Shown piece after piece: positions 24,541 to 37,079 of a DNA stretch of 64,000 nt (position 1 is the first letter of the stretch; the number at the start of each line of letters is the position of its first letter). The stretch comes from Sphagnum magellanicum (taxonomy: Eukaryota; Streptophyta; Sphagnopsida; Sphagnales; Sphagnaceae), in the NCBI GenBank assembly GCA_021904315.1, contig CM038908.1:21038501-21102500 (forward strand), in the 5' to 3' direction. Made by a program: the position numbers and the translations under genes. A model generated the notes under the pieces. The model did no database searches. It was not told the DNA's origin and worked only from the letters and a program-made list of their open reading frames with translations.

Positions 24541-24902
24541 GCATTCCAAGCTTGAAACTATACATTCTGGAAAATCCACACATTCCAAAGCATCACATTC
24601 GCATGCTGGAAAATCCAAGCATTCCAAGCTTGGAATTTATACTTTCTTAAAATCCAAGAATTTCTGAGCTCAGAATATACATTCTGGGAAAATCAAAGCA
24701 TTCCAACTCAGAATATACCTTCTGGAATTCCAAGCATTCCAAGATCAGAATATATATTCTGGAAATCCAAGCATTCCAGCTTGAAGGTGTACATTCTGAA
24801 AATCCAAGCATTCCAATCTTGGAACCTTCATTCTGGAAATCCAAAAGCATTCGAAGCTTGCTTGGAACATGGATTCTGGAAATCCAAGCATTCCAAGCTT
24901 TG
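24541..24902 (+). repeat. tandem ~45-bp repeat with palindromic core
   Basis: About eight degenerate units share TTCTGGAAATCCAAGCATTCC, followed by AAGCTTGGAA or AGATCAGAATATAxA. The best unit contains the perfect palindrome ATTCCAAGCTTGGAAT (near 24621-24636). ORFs on both strands across it are compositional. Confidence 0.75.
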
Positions 24903-25081
24903 GACCCTAAATCTCGCGCACAGTGGGATTCGATCTCAGCTTGCTGCTGCTGGGAAATCTGGGAGAAAAGATTTCCTATCAGGAGAAGATTTCCTTCTTG
25001 TTGTAGTGTCATAGACATCTTTGGACAGAATGGGTTCACATTTGCGAGCTCCAATAGAGACTGACTGTGCTGGAGTCCAGG

Positions 25082-25095
25082 TTTAGGGTTTAGGG
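25082..25095. promoter_or_regulatory. telobox-type motif TTTAGGGTTTAGGG
   Basis: Two telomere-like units in tandem. Similar motifs occur at 16335-16348, 25867-25877, 32773-32791 and 34802-34817. In plants AAACCCTA boxes are bound by telomere-repeat-binding proteins and are frequent near promoters; their role here is not shown. Confidence 0.45.
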
Positions 25096-25384
25096 GTCAT
25101 GTGAAGTAGGAGGAGAGCAACGCAACAACTCTCCCTTCTCCATGTGGACGGACATCCATGGATTGATTCGAGCGATCTGGTTTTCCTCCACTTCCTCCAC
25201 TACCCATGACAACAACAGGTTCACAATCTGAATCTCTTTTCCAACTTTTGTGGTAGAAAAAGTTTCTTTTTTTGCTCTTTGCTTCAAATTTCTGCATATT
25301 CTGGCCAAAGTATCGAAAAGCACCCACCTGTTGGAGGGAGGCTGCTGCGGCTTGTGAAGAGGATAGAATGTATATGCAGTTCAG

Positions 25385-25411
25385 CATCATCATCATCATC
25401 ATCATCATCAT
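25385..25411. repeat. (CAT)9 microsatellite
   Basis: Nine perfect CAT units. The poly-Met ORF on the minus strand through this run is an artefact. Confidence 0.95.
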
Positions 25412-25430
25412 GAAGCAACAGAAGAATAAT

Positions 25431-25660
25431 AAGAGCAGCTCTAGTGGTGCTCAGCATGTGAACCCTTCAAAAAAAAATTCTCACATCCAAGTTTAGTTAT
25501 TTACTATTTTCCAACCCCACCCATAAAACTAAAACTGGGACTGCAAACAGGTGGGAGAGTACTAATAGCAACTTGCCTAGACCAATCATTATGAATGGCC
25601 AATCAGAAACAGGGAGCAGCAGTCAGTCAGATCATATTTATTACACTCTTCTCTAGCAGG
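25431..25660 (+). repeat. dispersed repeat with palindromic start, copy 1
   Basis: It shares GAGCAxCTCTAGxGGTGCTCAG, then CTCACATCxAAGTTTxAGTTA, TTTCCAACCCCACCCATAAAA and CCAATCAGAAxCAxGGAGCAG with 31971-32200, in direct orientation. A further shared piece, CCAGGGTCACATACTGAGCA, lies at 25780-25800 and near 32290. A partial third copy is at 36399-36493. Non-coding; family unknown. Confidence 0.6.
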
Positions 25661-25909
25661 TGTTAGGCTTTGCTGTGCCATTTGCCAGCCTGAGCAAACT
25701 GTGCAAAAATGCAGGGCCAAAACCATCTTGTTGACCCAAACCAGCATGTTTTGACTTTTCTTCATCAAATTTTGATTTCCAGGGTCACATACTGAGCACT
25801 GCCGGAGCTGCTGTAAGGATTGTACCCACTTGATCATCAATTTCTGTTTGCAAAGTTCCAATGTATAGGGTTTAGGGTCTGAGATCTAATCTGAAGTAGA
25901 CTACAGTTT

Positions 25910-28184
25910 TTAAGGATGTATCAAGCTCTTTGCCTTTTGCAAAAGTTTCTTCATTCGTAACAGAGAGGGTTGAACATCTTGTGCTTTCAGATATATCTTC
26001 TTCATTTCCCACCAGCCTTTTTCGACAATGCTGGCTGGATTTGTAAGGATGGGATCGGTTGAATTGTATTTACTGCTAAGAGAGCTTTCAGCAGCTTCAA
26101 TTTTGTAAGGCAAATACTGGAGTCCAAGTTTTGTTGCCGGTTCCCCATAGTATGTGAATGCTGCCCAATCAGTGCCAAGTGGGATAATCTGGATGAACAC
26201 AGATCCCGGTCGCATAAATAGGAAATGTGTTAGTGCTGCGCCATGCACACCCATCAGGACATCACTCTTGTCCAACATCCAAAACACTTTCTTCAGTTCT
26301 GTCTCACGTAAAGGCTTCAAGAGTTTCACCTGGAATCCAACCTTCTTTGCTACCTCCACAATTTCCCCAATGTTCAGTAAGACCCGTGTGCGTGGGCGAA
26401 TGAGTATGGTGAGCTGGGGCATCCCCTTAGCAGGGGAGGCCTTCAATTGCCAGTTCTCTTGTTTCTCATGTGATGATGGTCTGTAGGCATGACGCAGGAG
26501 TGCTTGGAAATCCCAAATGCTCTTATGATCAGGCATTAACATGGGATCAATGCTCTGCTCTCCGTGAATGTGCAGCCCTACTGTAAGCTCTGGAAAGCAG
26601 TGCACCTGGGATTCTCTCTCAAAGTCAATCAGTGGGTAATTTGTCATTTCTTGAATGACATTCTTGTACTTTGTAAACCACCAATCATGAAGCTCTGAGA
26701 TCACAAACACCACCTCACGCTTCAAGTGTTGAGTAGTGATGAAAAGTGGAATGAGGCCATCATGAAACTCATGGTATAAGTTGCCAGTGTAACCTCCTGT
26801 GCTGAACACCACACCTGGCACATGATGTTGCACATCGCATACAATAGCACTTGTCTGGGATGCTGGCACGCTCTGCAATGTAACTTCATGTATAGTGTCC
26901 ATGCAGCTCTTCTCCCACTTCCGGGTATATGGTTTTACCTTCTCTTCCCCCAAATTAGTCCTGCTATCAACAGCATATAACACAAAGGTGTGGTTGATGC
27001 TGTTCATGCGGATGTTGCCTCGCACATTGCATACATCTGTACGGAAGTGTGAGCGGTCACAATTAAATACCTCCTGTCCAAGCCTCTCCTCCTCCAAGCC
27101 TGCTTTGGTATAGTTTTTCTCTATGACTTCTTCTGTTCAGCAGAATTGCAACATTTAGCAATTTTGTCTCCTGTATTTGGTATATCACCATCTTTAATGC
27201 ATGTAAACGTATATTGTCTATCCAACCTTATTTGTTACTGAATTGACTCAAGAACAAGTAGGCTCCAAGCTGCCATGGCAGTTGTGACAGAGGCTCAGAC
27301 AACATTTGTTACAACAGACATGATTTCTGCTTGCACAAAGATAATCCTAGCCCTGGTCTCAATGCCACCACTGTACCAGACAAAACTATCTGCAGGTCTG
27401 AGCTATGATTTCTATTTATTCTCTCAGTGAGCTTTAGTTCCCATTAAAGTAGCTTACACCCGTGACCTCACTTTGATTGGTGTTGGCAGGTTGTTTTGCG
27501 GAATGGCAGCAGGTGCCAGGATTAAGCCCCAGGTCAGGCCAAGAGAGGTATGTAAACATGACCATATGACTCTAGAGATGTGATCTCAGGAAATCCAAGC
27601 TGTGATTGAGTGTAGAGTAAGGTTCAATGACGGTTCATCATCATAGGTGAGGATAGGTTAATGCATCTCTTGTGGCATAGATGAAGGAGTAGAAAAGCTC
27701 ACTACTGTCCATGCATCTGCAATCTGATTAGTTGAGACTTGCAATTTTTTTACTACACAGTTCGTAAAAGTGCACCATAGTCTCAGTGAGGACTTGTATG
27801 TCAAAGCCAATTGATACATGTTGACCTCTACAAAAAGCCAACATCCCACACAGAGCTCTGGCGCAAAAATCTGTAACCTATGATCTTAGACTCTCAGTTT
27901 GATTAGGAGATTGCATAAAGTCAGTTGGTGAGAAATAGACCTAGTTTTGCATGATGGAACCCAGAGTGAAGATGGTGGGGTGTTGAGGCTCCAAAGAATA
28001 CTAACAGCACAATCGCAACCATTGCCAGGATATGACCTGCCCTCTTTAGTTTTCCACCTGGCCAAGATCTCCTGTTCTTTCTTCCCCTAGACGCTCCATC
28101 ATCCCTCATCTTCATGTGACACCACTTGATCTGTCTCTCAGCTTTCAGTTCCTCTACCTTCCCACCCACTTGAACCCACCACAA
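25910..28184 (-). CDS. GT61-family glycosyltransferase, gene 2 (two exons)
   Basis: Exon 1 ends at 27941 (CTAG|GTCTAT) and exon 2 runs 27132-25910 (acceptor CTGAACAG|AAG). The join is phase 1, at the position of the gene 1 intron. The Met at 28115 (465 residues) is the likelier start because MKMRDD aligns with MKSTRDD of gene 1; the upstream Met at 28184 would give 488. A hydrophobic anchor (HILAMVAIVLLVFFGA) sits in exon 1. The lumenal domain has STGGYTGNLYHEFHDGLIPL and LTHFLFMRPGSVFIQIIPLG, as in gene 1. The product is presumably a Golgi glycosyltransferase for xylan-type or related glycans. The donor differs from the GTAAGT consensus, so a transcript is needed to confirm exon 1. The convergent layout suggests an inverted duplication. 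Confidence 0.88.
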
Positions 28185-30737
28185 ATTGGAGTCTTCTCTG
28201 ACACCGCAGCAACCTGCCAGAAGACTGCCCCATTATCAGCAGAACCTGCAGATTTCCATCTTCTTCTTCTCCTCTATAGTTGCTCTACAAACAACATAGA
28301 AGTCAACACTATACACCGGATTCCCTCCACCGCTGCAAGTAAGCAAAAGATGCTATGATTCTGCATGGTGGGGAGCAGTTAGGGAGGGCCTTGTGGGTCC
28401 CAAATTGCAAAAGTGAAAATAAAAAAGAAATAAATGACAACAAAAGAGATGGGAAGGAACTAGTCTCTCACACAAAAAAGGTTGTGTGTACTCTAGTGTC
28501 AACTGCACCAACCTTGACCATGGATTTCCCATGGGGTTGTGGGAAAATATCCAAACAACACAAAATCAACTCTAATTACCTTAGGTAGTTGGTCTGCAAG
28601 AGTTTAGATGGCTCTCATACAGTACCATCTTTAGTTCAACCCTTTTTTTTTTCTTTTTGGGATGTCAACCTCACCTTCAATGTTACCTCTTATCTTCCAT
28701 AGAAATGGGTGCAAGCCTTGTCCAATTTTATTTGCACAAGGAAGCCATGGAAACTTTTTCATCTGAGTCCTGTGAGCCATGTTTTGTGGTTAAGAATGTC
28801 TCATTAGCTGGTGGAATTTTATCTGCAATTATCGGGTCTAACTGGTTTTATCTGATGTTCTTGCCATGTGTGTGAAAATGAGTCCCTATGGATGCCTCTG
28901 TAATTCTAGTGAACATGGTAGTAAAATCGTTATCTATATCCTCCACTAATTTGGATATAGTATGGGTGTTAAATATGCCTTTTGGAAGTAGAAGTATGGG
29001 TTGCATGTGGAAGGTGACAACTTGAGCATGTTGCCATCACAAAAGTTGTTACCCAAAGGTGCCCTTGCAATTAGCATTCACTTGGGGTGGTATTGACAAA
29101 AGAAAGTGTCAAAACTTAGTGGATTAGTAGAGCCTCACATCTTTGTGCTAGTATGTTAGGTGAGAAGAGGTGACAAAAAATGTGGATTTGCACTTTACAA
29201 TTAGTTCAAAAGCCTACCATGCCCCAAAAAGAAGGGTATCACCTTATGTAAGCATGTTGTCCTTTTTCTTTAGTGGATGTGATACTTTGCCTTTGTTTTA
29301 CGGTTTTAAAAGTATAGAAAAGGGGGATGTAATGATGTTCCCTTTTGAATAATAATATATGAAGTATTTTTCTTTTTGGATGTTTTTTTATCACAATAGC
29401 TATGCATCATTTGTCCATTTGCCCTTTTGAGTGGTGTGTATTGTGATTGTTAATGACATTTTTGACATCTATCTCTTTTGTTGTTGAACAAGAAACTTTC
29501 AAAAGCCCCAAAAGGATTGAAAAGGGGGAATCTAGTTCCATGATTCTTGTAGAATCATTGTGATCTTGATTTTTAATCCAACATGGTTGAAGTTCTTTAA
29601 AAGAGGAAGGGGAAGAATGTTCTCATTAGGATATTTAGGGTAATTTACATGGGGGAAATGGCTACAAGCTACCATTCAAACATTGTCAAAATCTTCTTTT
29701 CAATATATGTGTGGTGAGAAAAATTCAACTCTTCATGTAAATGTGTTTAGGCATGGGCACAAAACCTATTGGGACCAAAATAATTGTCAATGGGTAGGAT
29801 GCTATGACAAATTATAACAAAACAAACTTAAACATAACCCTAACCATACATGCAAACATGAGAATGAACATGTATGTAGATGAAATTCAATTCATAACGT
29901 GTAAATACATGGAAAATAAAACACAATCAAAAAGATTTTGGTGCAAAGTTTCATTTATGTTTTTGTTTATTAGATGGAGGGTAATGGATTTAAGTGATGA
30001 TGGATGAACTATGAACATTTTTAAATGAATTTCATTCATGATTGATGAACTGAATAAACTACAATATTTTATATTACACACTCCAAATTGAATTTATAGG
30101 TTTTTTTTAATGTTAAATTTTATGGTGGAGGTTTATGGATGTTATTTATGACAAAATTGCCCAAAAGTGTGATTGTATGTTTGGATTTGATATCAACCAA
30201 TCAATTATAAATGGGATTTTGTTCCATGGGCTGTTGATCAATGTTGTTAATCGTGTACGCTATAAAACTTTCCTAATGAGACCTTGTGACAATCTAGATG
30301 TTGATGACTTGTGGACACCAAACTTGTCTCATAGGTTTCCTTATAAAACAATATAACTATTGATATACAATGGTCAATTCCTTCATAAGAAAGTAACGAG
30401 TGGTAAGAAAAAATTAAATCATCACATGGTTTGAACATTGGAGTCAAAAACAAAAAACATTGCACGCAAACAAATTCAACATTTTAACATAAGTCTACCA
30501 TGTGCCATTTACTTGCATGGACCAATGTTCACTTTAACAAGCCTTGAGGTGATTGACACTAGCATGGGAGAATTTCCTTCTAATCAAAACTTTTTATCCC
30601 TAAAAATTATGTGAAAAAAAGAACATGAAACATACATCGACCTAATTTTACTGATTCCAAATAACATTGCCTTCTTATCGAAGACAACTTGGGTGGTTTG
30701 CATCTACAATTTGATAATCATCAAAATTGATTTAAAT
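28185..30737. other. upstream flank and intergenic DNA
   Basis: It contains the promoter side of GT61 gene 2, then AT-rich DNA with only short ORFs. I see no recognisable gene. Confidence 0.45.
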
Positions 30738-31160
30738 CAATCTATGTATGTATGAAGGAAGGTAGTTGTATGTTTTGTTCATCATGTTGAGATCTCCCAA
30801 ACCATGGTGCCTCTTGTTCTACTCTTTGTACCATTGGAAAGCCCTCCTTGAATAGGGTGCATCAAGTTGGTTTCATAGTGTTTTGAAAAGTTATTGAATA
30901 TTGAAATTTTTTTTCTCTAAAGACACATTTAAATCAAAACTAAAATTTATAGGGGAATTTTGGTGCACTCTTTGTATTTTTGAAATGCCTATTATGTGTA
31001 GGATTTAATCAAGGTGATTTGGAAATTTTTAGATCTGAGACCTGCAAGATATTGAATTTTGAATAGTTTTGTCATTGTAAATTCAATTAAATTACAAAAA
31101 CTGGTTTTGGAAGGAAAATTTAGTTGGGTAAGCAGTTTCCACTTGGGCCAAGGGCCCGGG
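30738..31160 (+). repeat. dispersed 445-bp repeat, copy 2
   Basis: The most diverged copy of the family described at 14308. Shared landmarks include TATGAAGGAAGGTA, GGATTTAAT, CTGGTTTTGGAAGGAAAATT and CCACTTGGGCCAAGGGC. Confidence 0.55.
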
Positions 31161-31970
31161 CTATGCTAGGACTGTGATGCCAAAGGCATTTGGCATAATG
31201 AAAAACCTTTTTCCCTTAGTTTTAAGGTCTTGCATCGGAAGGTAACCATAAAAGGCAATATACACAAGGTACTAGGTACTAGAAATGGCACAGACCCTTG
31301 CTAGTTCTCAAGGTGCTTCTTCAATTCCATAACCATGGTTCTAAAATAATCAAAGAACCAGGTTCTATATGATCATGGTTCTTGAAAGATACTAATCAAA
31401 TAACCTGCTATAAACCCCAATTTCTTCTTGAAAACCACCAATTCTTTGAGAGTTTTAAATAGAGCTGGGCGTTATTTGATTCTGAAAGTTTTCAAAAAGC
31501 TGGAACCAGAGGTTCTTTGGTTCTAAAATTTCCAAATAAATTATATTGAAGGTTTCCTTGTACTTCAATAATAAAACCCTGCCTCACTAATCAGATAGTG
31601 TTGAATCAAACATGCATTTGTTGCAATTTTTGGAGGGACCATGACATACTTCACTTTCATCGAAGTATTTCTATGAACTTGTTTACTAATGTTGCTCATG
31701 CCATATTATTGTGGACAGTGATGTATTGACCTCCAACTTTCCCCACAACATCCTCCATCTCACAATTGTAAAAATCACAGGTGTACAAGGAAAACCAGGA
31801 ATGTGTCAATCAGAAGTTATGATACTCCTGCGCAAACAAGCAAATTTATTAAAAAAACACCTAGGGCATGGGTGTCAATGTCTGGACCTTGAGAATGGGT
31901 CCTTGTTGTCTGTATATTTTCATCCCCTTGACTGGATTCCAAGTTCTTTGATGTTGCTGCCTTGCTATAT

Positions 31971-32200
31971 AGAGCATCTCTAGAGGTGCTCAGTATGCCA
32001 CCCTGCAAAAATATATCTCACATCAAGGTTTTAATTAGTTACCTTTTTCCAACCCCACCCATAAAAACTGAAACTGGAACTACAAATATGTGGGAAACTA
32101 CTAATAACAACCCACCTGGACCAATTGAACTATCTACCCAATCAGAAGCAAGGAGCAGTCAATAAATATGATTTGACTGTGTTTATTAGACTGTTCCAGA
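31971..32200 (+). repeat. dispersed repeat with palindromic start, copy 2
   Basis: Direct-orientation homologue of 25431-25660. It begins with the near-palindrome GAGCATCTCTAGAGGTGCTC. A 149-residue ORF across its right part is not supported as a gene. Confidence 0.6.
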
Positions 32201-32772
32201 GCTCTGAAAGCTGTGCATTTTTTCAGGGTCACAACAGTCTTCTATTGGATTCACTGGATTTGACTCCTGTACCTCATCCAAGATTTCCAGTGCAGGGTCA
32301 CATACTGAGCATTGGTGGAGATGTTCTTACTGCCTCATCGCCAGACATGAATGCTCCAAGTTTCCAGTGGATTCCTGAAGGTCATTTTGTCTGTCCAGCT
32401 GACCAAAACACATACATACTTCACATACATTGTCAGTGTAGCACCATTGAAATATTCTGTGACCTGATCCCCCAGTTCAGCAGATTTTTTACAAGCCTCC
32501 AGTATTTATTCACACAAGACATACACAAACCCTTGATATACTTGAGAGTCCTTACTTGCAAAACCATTGCTTAGAGCCCACAAATGCATCTGGATCAAGC
32601 AATTTGACAAAGAGTTGTTGGCAAAGAGACCCCTATTCTCACAGGTTTTGCACAGTTGTGCGGCCCATGCATTTTGTTGATGTTTAAAAACTTCAAGCAC
32701 AGACTTGCGCTTGTGGTTTGGGAGACTGCTTGCTCCACTGATGTCTTGAACACTACTGCAGAATGCTCTGTG

Positions 32773-32791
32773 CCTAAACCCTAAACCCTAA
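32773..32791. promoter_or_regulatory. telobox run CCTAAACCCTAAACCCTAA
   Basis: Almost three telomere-type units, about 1.3 kb upstream of the ferredoxin gene. It could be a regulatory telobox or a small interstitial telomeric insertion. Confidence 0.5.
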
Positions 32792-34049
32792 TCCTCATCC
32801 ACCAGGTATCTAAAATGGTGGATCATTTGACAATAACAGCTTTGTAAGCAAATTCAATTTCCAAGCTACTACAACGGTGTCATGCAATCAAGACCATCAT
32901 CAGCAATGGATATGAGGAAAAAAGCACTATCCTGTTTGAATGTGGTGGTAGGGTTCTGACGTACTTACTCTTCATTGAAGTGGTCAATCGCTTGTGGGTC
33001 AATGGTATTGATGAGCATTTCCTTGTCCCCAACACTCCAGCATGGCTCAAAGCCATGGTTTACTGGCTTTCTTCACCTCTAAACTGCAATCTGTTTCTTC
33101 TTGCATTGTGGTGTACATGTATGGGGCAAACTGCATCTCCCTGCAAGCATTCAACCACCTGGTCCCATGATGATTAGAGAGCATTAGAATCTTTGCAAAA
33201 TCCTAGGGGATCTGAAACAGGAAACTATATACCTACCTACAGCAGCACTTAAATTAAGCTTTCCATGCAGCAATTTATGAGCTTTACTCATGCTCAGTGC
33301 ATATGATGGAATGCAAGTGCGTTTGGGTTCAATCCACATTGCTGCACTCAAGCCCTTTGCACTCAAGCCCTTTGGCATTCCAGTTGAATTCAGAAGCCAA
33401 AGAAAGCACAACAACACTGGCAGCCACGTGGGGGGGTTGGTTGGTTGGTTGCACATGTTGATTCCTCCCAGACATGATTCCTACTACAGAATGGTGTGCA
33501 ACAACAACAAACAAACTGGTTAAGGTAATAAGTTTCATATAGGGTTCTGATTGACTGATAGGTTGCTTGGATGCTTGAAGAGACAAGAGAGATAGAAGAC
33601 AAAGCTTGGATGCTTGGAGAGACAGAGACAGAGACAAAGCTAGACGAAGAGAGGAAACAACACCTTCTGCAAGTGGCCCCCATAGGTAAAGCAAGCAGCA
33701 GCACATGAGCATTCCAAGAGGCCAAGATTCCCATGGTGAAGGTTTTCTGAACTCCACACCATCAAACCTCCTCCGCCCTGTTTCAGTCTAGATTCTTCAG
33801 AGTTTCTTATCCGTTTGCAGGCAGTGGTGTGTTTGCACAACAGAGAGTGCGTCGTCGTGTGGCAGTGGTTTCCGAAACCCTAGAAGCCTGCAAAACCCCA
33901 AAACCTAGAAGCTTCCCCACCACGAAGAGTACCAAGGCACCCCCGTTGTCGCTGCCGAAAAACAAGAGAGGACGGACAGGAAGAAGTACAAGAAGAAGAA
34001 GCAAAGCAGTAGAAGTAACGGACGCACCGAAGGAGAAGGAACAGCAGAA

Positions 34050-34544
34050 ATGGCAGGATCTCTTCTGTGTGCAACTTCGTTGTGGGGGATGTCATCATCA
34101 TCATCCTCGCTGCGGCGTCCGCCTTCTTCTGCAGCCGCCTCGGTAGTAGTGCAGGAGGGGAGGAGCATGAGGAGGAGGAGAAGCAAAGTTTCGTTGATTG
34201 ACGCATTTGGACTGCGGAGAGCGAGCAGAGGACGAGTGACTTGCATGGCTTCTTACAAGGTGACGCTCAGAACGGCGACAGGCGAGGAGACGGTGCTGGA
34301 GTTGCCGGATGACGAATACATTCTGGATGCAGTGGAAGAACGAGGTGTGGATTTTTTGCCTTTCTCTTGCCGCTCCGGCGGCTGTTCTTCCTGTGCGGGT
34401 CTCATCAAGGAAGGGACTGTGGACCAGTCTGATGGCAGCTTCTTGGACGAAGCGCAACTGAAAGCGGGTTACGTTCTCACTTGTGTTGCATACCCGACTT
34501 CAGATGTTGTCATCGAGACAAACAAGGAGGAAGAGCTGCACTGA
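34050..34544 (+). CDS. plastid [2Fe-2S] ferredoxin
   Basis: A single exon of 164 residues. Residues 1 to about 65 are rich in Ser, Arg and Ala with few acids, a typical chloroplast transit peptide. The mature part starts near [15 protein letters not shown]. The four iron-sulphur ligands are Cys107, Cys112, Cys115 and Cys145 in CX4CX2CX29C spacing, exactly that of plant-type ferredoxins. The C-terminus [13 protein letters not shown] is also characteristic. It carries single electrons from photosystem I to FNR and other stromal enzymes; a non-photosynthetic isoform cannot be excluded. The [11 protein letters not shown] loop has Gly where many leaf ferredoxins have Ala or Ser. The coding region is much richer in GC than its surroundings. 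Confidence 0.95.
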   Translation: MAGSLLCATSLWGMSSSSSSLRRPPSSAAASVVVQEGRSMRRRRSKVSLIDAFGLRRASRGRVTCMASYKVTLRTATGEETVLELPDDEYILDAVEERGVDFLPFSCRSGGCSSCAGLIKEGTVDQSDGSFLDEAQLKAGYVLTCVAYPTSDVVIETNKEEELH

Positions 34545-35073
34545 AGAAGAACAATTTATTGCTTGCTTGATGAGCTCCTCCGCAGTTTCGCATTTTATGT
34601 TACCCCAAACCCTAGAAGCTCCTTCTCTCCTCTTGCCATCATCACACCCTTCCATCTTGCCGCTTACACCATATCTGCAAACCTTCTTCATCTTCTTCTG
34701 CTTCACTGCACGTGGATTTGGACCATAAGACATCATGGGATGCCAACATCTTTGGTGTATTCATCTCTGGTGGTGAAGATTTGATAAGAATGTGAATGTC
34801 CCTAAGCCCTAAACCCTTACTGCTGAATGTCCAAGCTTCTTCTTGGCTGTTGTGGGTGGTTGGTTGGTTCTACAGGTTGTTGGAAGTTTGATTTGTTGGA
34901 GTGGTTTCCCAAAGGAGACCACCATTCTTTTGGGAATTGAGTTCCAAAAGTTGTTCCATAGCAGAAAAGCAAACCAAGTTCAAAGAAGAAGAAGAAGAGG
35001 GTCGTTGATTCTAGTAGCTAGAGGTTTCACTTGAGAACTCGGGAATTGTTTTTCACCTCCTTGCCCAGTGATT

Positions 35074-35975
35074 TTTTGGTTTCTGCTGCGGAGAATTATG
35101 GATGCAAAAACAGAACAGAGTTTTGCTTGGGATTATTGAATGTGGCAGTTACTATCCTTTGAGAAATGGCATAACTTTTGGAATGCATTATTTGCCCAGC
35201 GAATTGCATTCAGAGAGGATACCACCTCTGTAGATCTTCTTCACAAATAGTTTTGCATCTTTGTCAATGTCTTGAATCCACTGTCTTGAATCCAAACTTT
35301 AAAAAATCCTAGATGTTACCTCTAAATCTCCATTTTTTGGGGTGGGAATCTCATTGATTAAGCCTCTGTTTCATATCTATTCTGAATCCTCCCACGTGTT
35401 CTTCATTTGGTGTTTCTGCTGCTGCTAAGGATGCAAAGCAGACAAGGTTTGCTGAGATTGTATGAGTTTTACAATCTTTGAAAATGGTGTAACTTTCAAT
35501 GCATTACCAGAGCAAATTCAAAATAGAGGAAGCTCTGTACGTCTCTACAATTGTTTTGCATCTTTATCAATGTCTTGAATCTGCTCTTAACTTGTAGATT
35601 GCATAACCTCCAAATCTCCATATTGGGTGAAGACCACTCATAAGTTCTGCCTCTGTTTCACATCTATTCTGAACCTCCCATGTGTTTGATTTGGTTTCTG
35701 CACAAAGATTGCAAAAACAGACAAGGTTTTTGAGATTGAATGAATTTATGATCTTACAAGAATGTGTGTAACACTCAATGCATTGCCAGCAAATGCCAAA
35801 GGAGAGGAAACTCTGTATAACTTTTATGATTGGTTTTTGGCATCTTATCAATCTCTTCAATCCACTCAGAACTTGTTTACATTGTGTAAACTCTAAATCT
35901 CCATCTTTGGCACAAGATTTCAGTTATTCAGTTTTTTGTTTCCTTTGTTTCACATCTATTTCTGAACCTTGCTAG
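35074..35975 (+). repeat. three tandem ~300-bp units downstream of ferredoxin
   Basis: Units begin near 35074, 35408 and 35691 with TTTGGTTTCTGC and share GATTGxATGA, AATGCATTxxCCAGC, CTCTGTAxxTCTxC, TTTTGCATCTTTxTCAATGTC, TAAATCTCCAT and CTCTGTTTCACATCTATTCTGA. They are diverged from each other and hold no intact ORF. Confidence 0.75.
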
Positions 35976-36398
35976 TGTTGTGAAGTATCCTTCTTTGATC
36001 CTTGAAAGGGTGTTCCAAGGTTTCATTCCCTTATGGGAATCTTCTTACAAAGAGCAGAAGTTTTTCAATCTTGTTTTTCTTTTAAAGAAATAATGTAAGG
36101 GCATGATTCCAGACTATGTATGCTACATCAATATAGCAACTTTAATATGTCAACACTGAGTGTCAGGGTAGATTATGTATTGAATTGTGTTCACTTGCAC
36201 ACAATTCTAATGATGTGTATGTAAGGAGGCTTATTAGTTTCTTCTTAAATTGAAATGAAAACAAAGATACAAGGATGGAGACAAGAAATGGATGATGAGC
36301 TTGAAAATACCACTGAAAATCCATGGGAAAATTAGAAGTGGCTTAGCTTGTAAAAAACATGCATAGAGATGAAATGTGTTGCAATCAAAAAAGCCTTT

Positions 36399-36493
36399 GA
36401 GCATCACCAACCGTGCTTTGTATGTGACCTTGCAAAAAAAACTATCACATCCAAGTTTAGTTATTTACTTGTTTCCAACCCCACCCATAAAAC
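36399..36493 (+). repeat. dispersed repeat, partial copy 3
   Basis: It matches the first 95 bp of the repeat at 25431 and 31971 (GAGCATC..., CACATCCAAGTTTAGTTATT, CCAACCCCACCCATAAAAC), then diverges. Confidence 0.6.
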
Positions 36494-37079
36494 GGGTGCT
36501 CAATAAATTGTTTGAGAACAACTAACAATCCAATTGCACTTAGTATGTAAAAAGACATTCAAAGGATTGTGTATTGGGCATATGAAGTAACAACACCAAT
36601 GTGATCTTCATCTAATTAGTACTTTAACATTGGATAATGTAGAACTAAAGAAATCATACCAATCTTGCCATGCAAACATGGAAAATGAGTTACAAAAACA
36701 TCATGACATTCTCCAAGTTAAAGAGAGATATATGTTAGAGACTATTAGGGCTATATCAAGAAATGAGCACAAAATTCCCAATTCCAAATGTTCTTAGGCT
36801 CACAATGTTCTTGGAATGAATCTCGGATTTGAACTAAGAGACTGCAAGGTCTACACCTCTAATATGAAATCATGCCAAAAAAAAACTTGAAATCAAACAA
36901 ATACTTGTTGCAATTTGCCACAAGTTGAAATAATCAAAAGTTAACATTTTGCAAGCAAGTTGTTGATACCGTTATGATGTCACATTTTGGATACCCAATA
37001 AGCCCATGGACCCACAAACTCCAACAATGATGGTAACATCAAAGTGGTATAGGGGGACAATTACAGGGTTAATAAGTTT

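Noticed and set aside
32125..32574. 149-residue ORF
   Set aside because: Its left part lies in a dispersed repeat and no domain is visible; the homologous repeat at 25431 has no matching ORF.
33329..34457. Overlapping ORFs on the minus strand near the ferredoxin gene
   Set aside because: Shadows of the GC-rich ferredoxin coding region and its 5' flank; no conserved motif.
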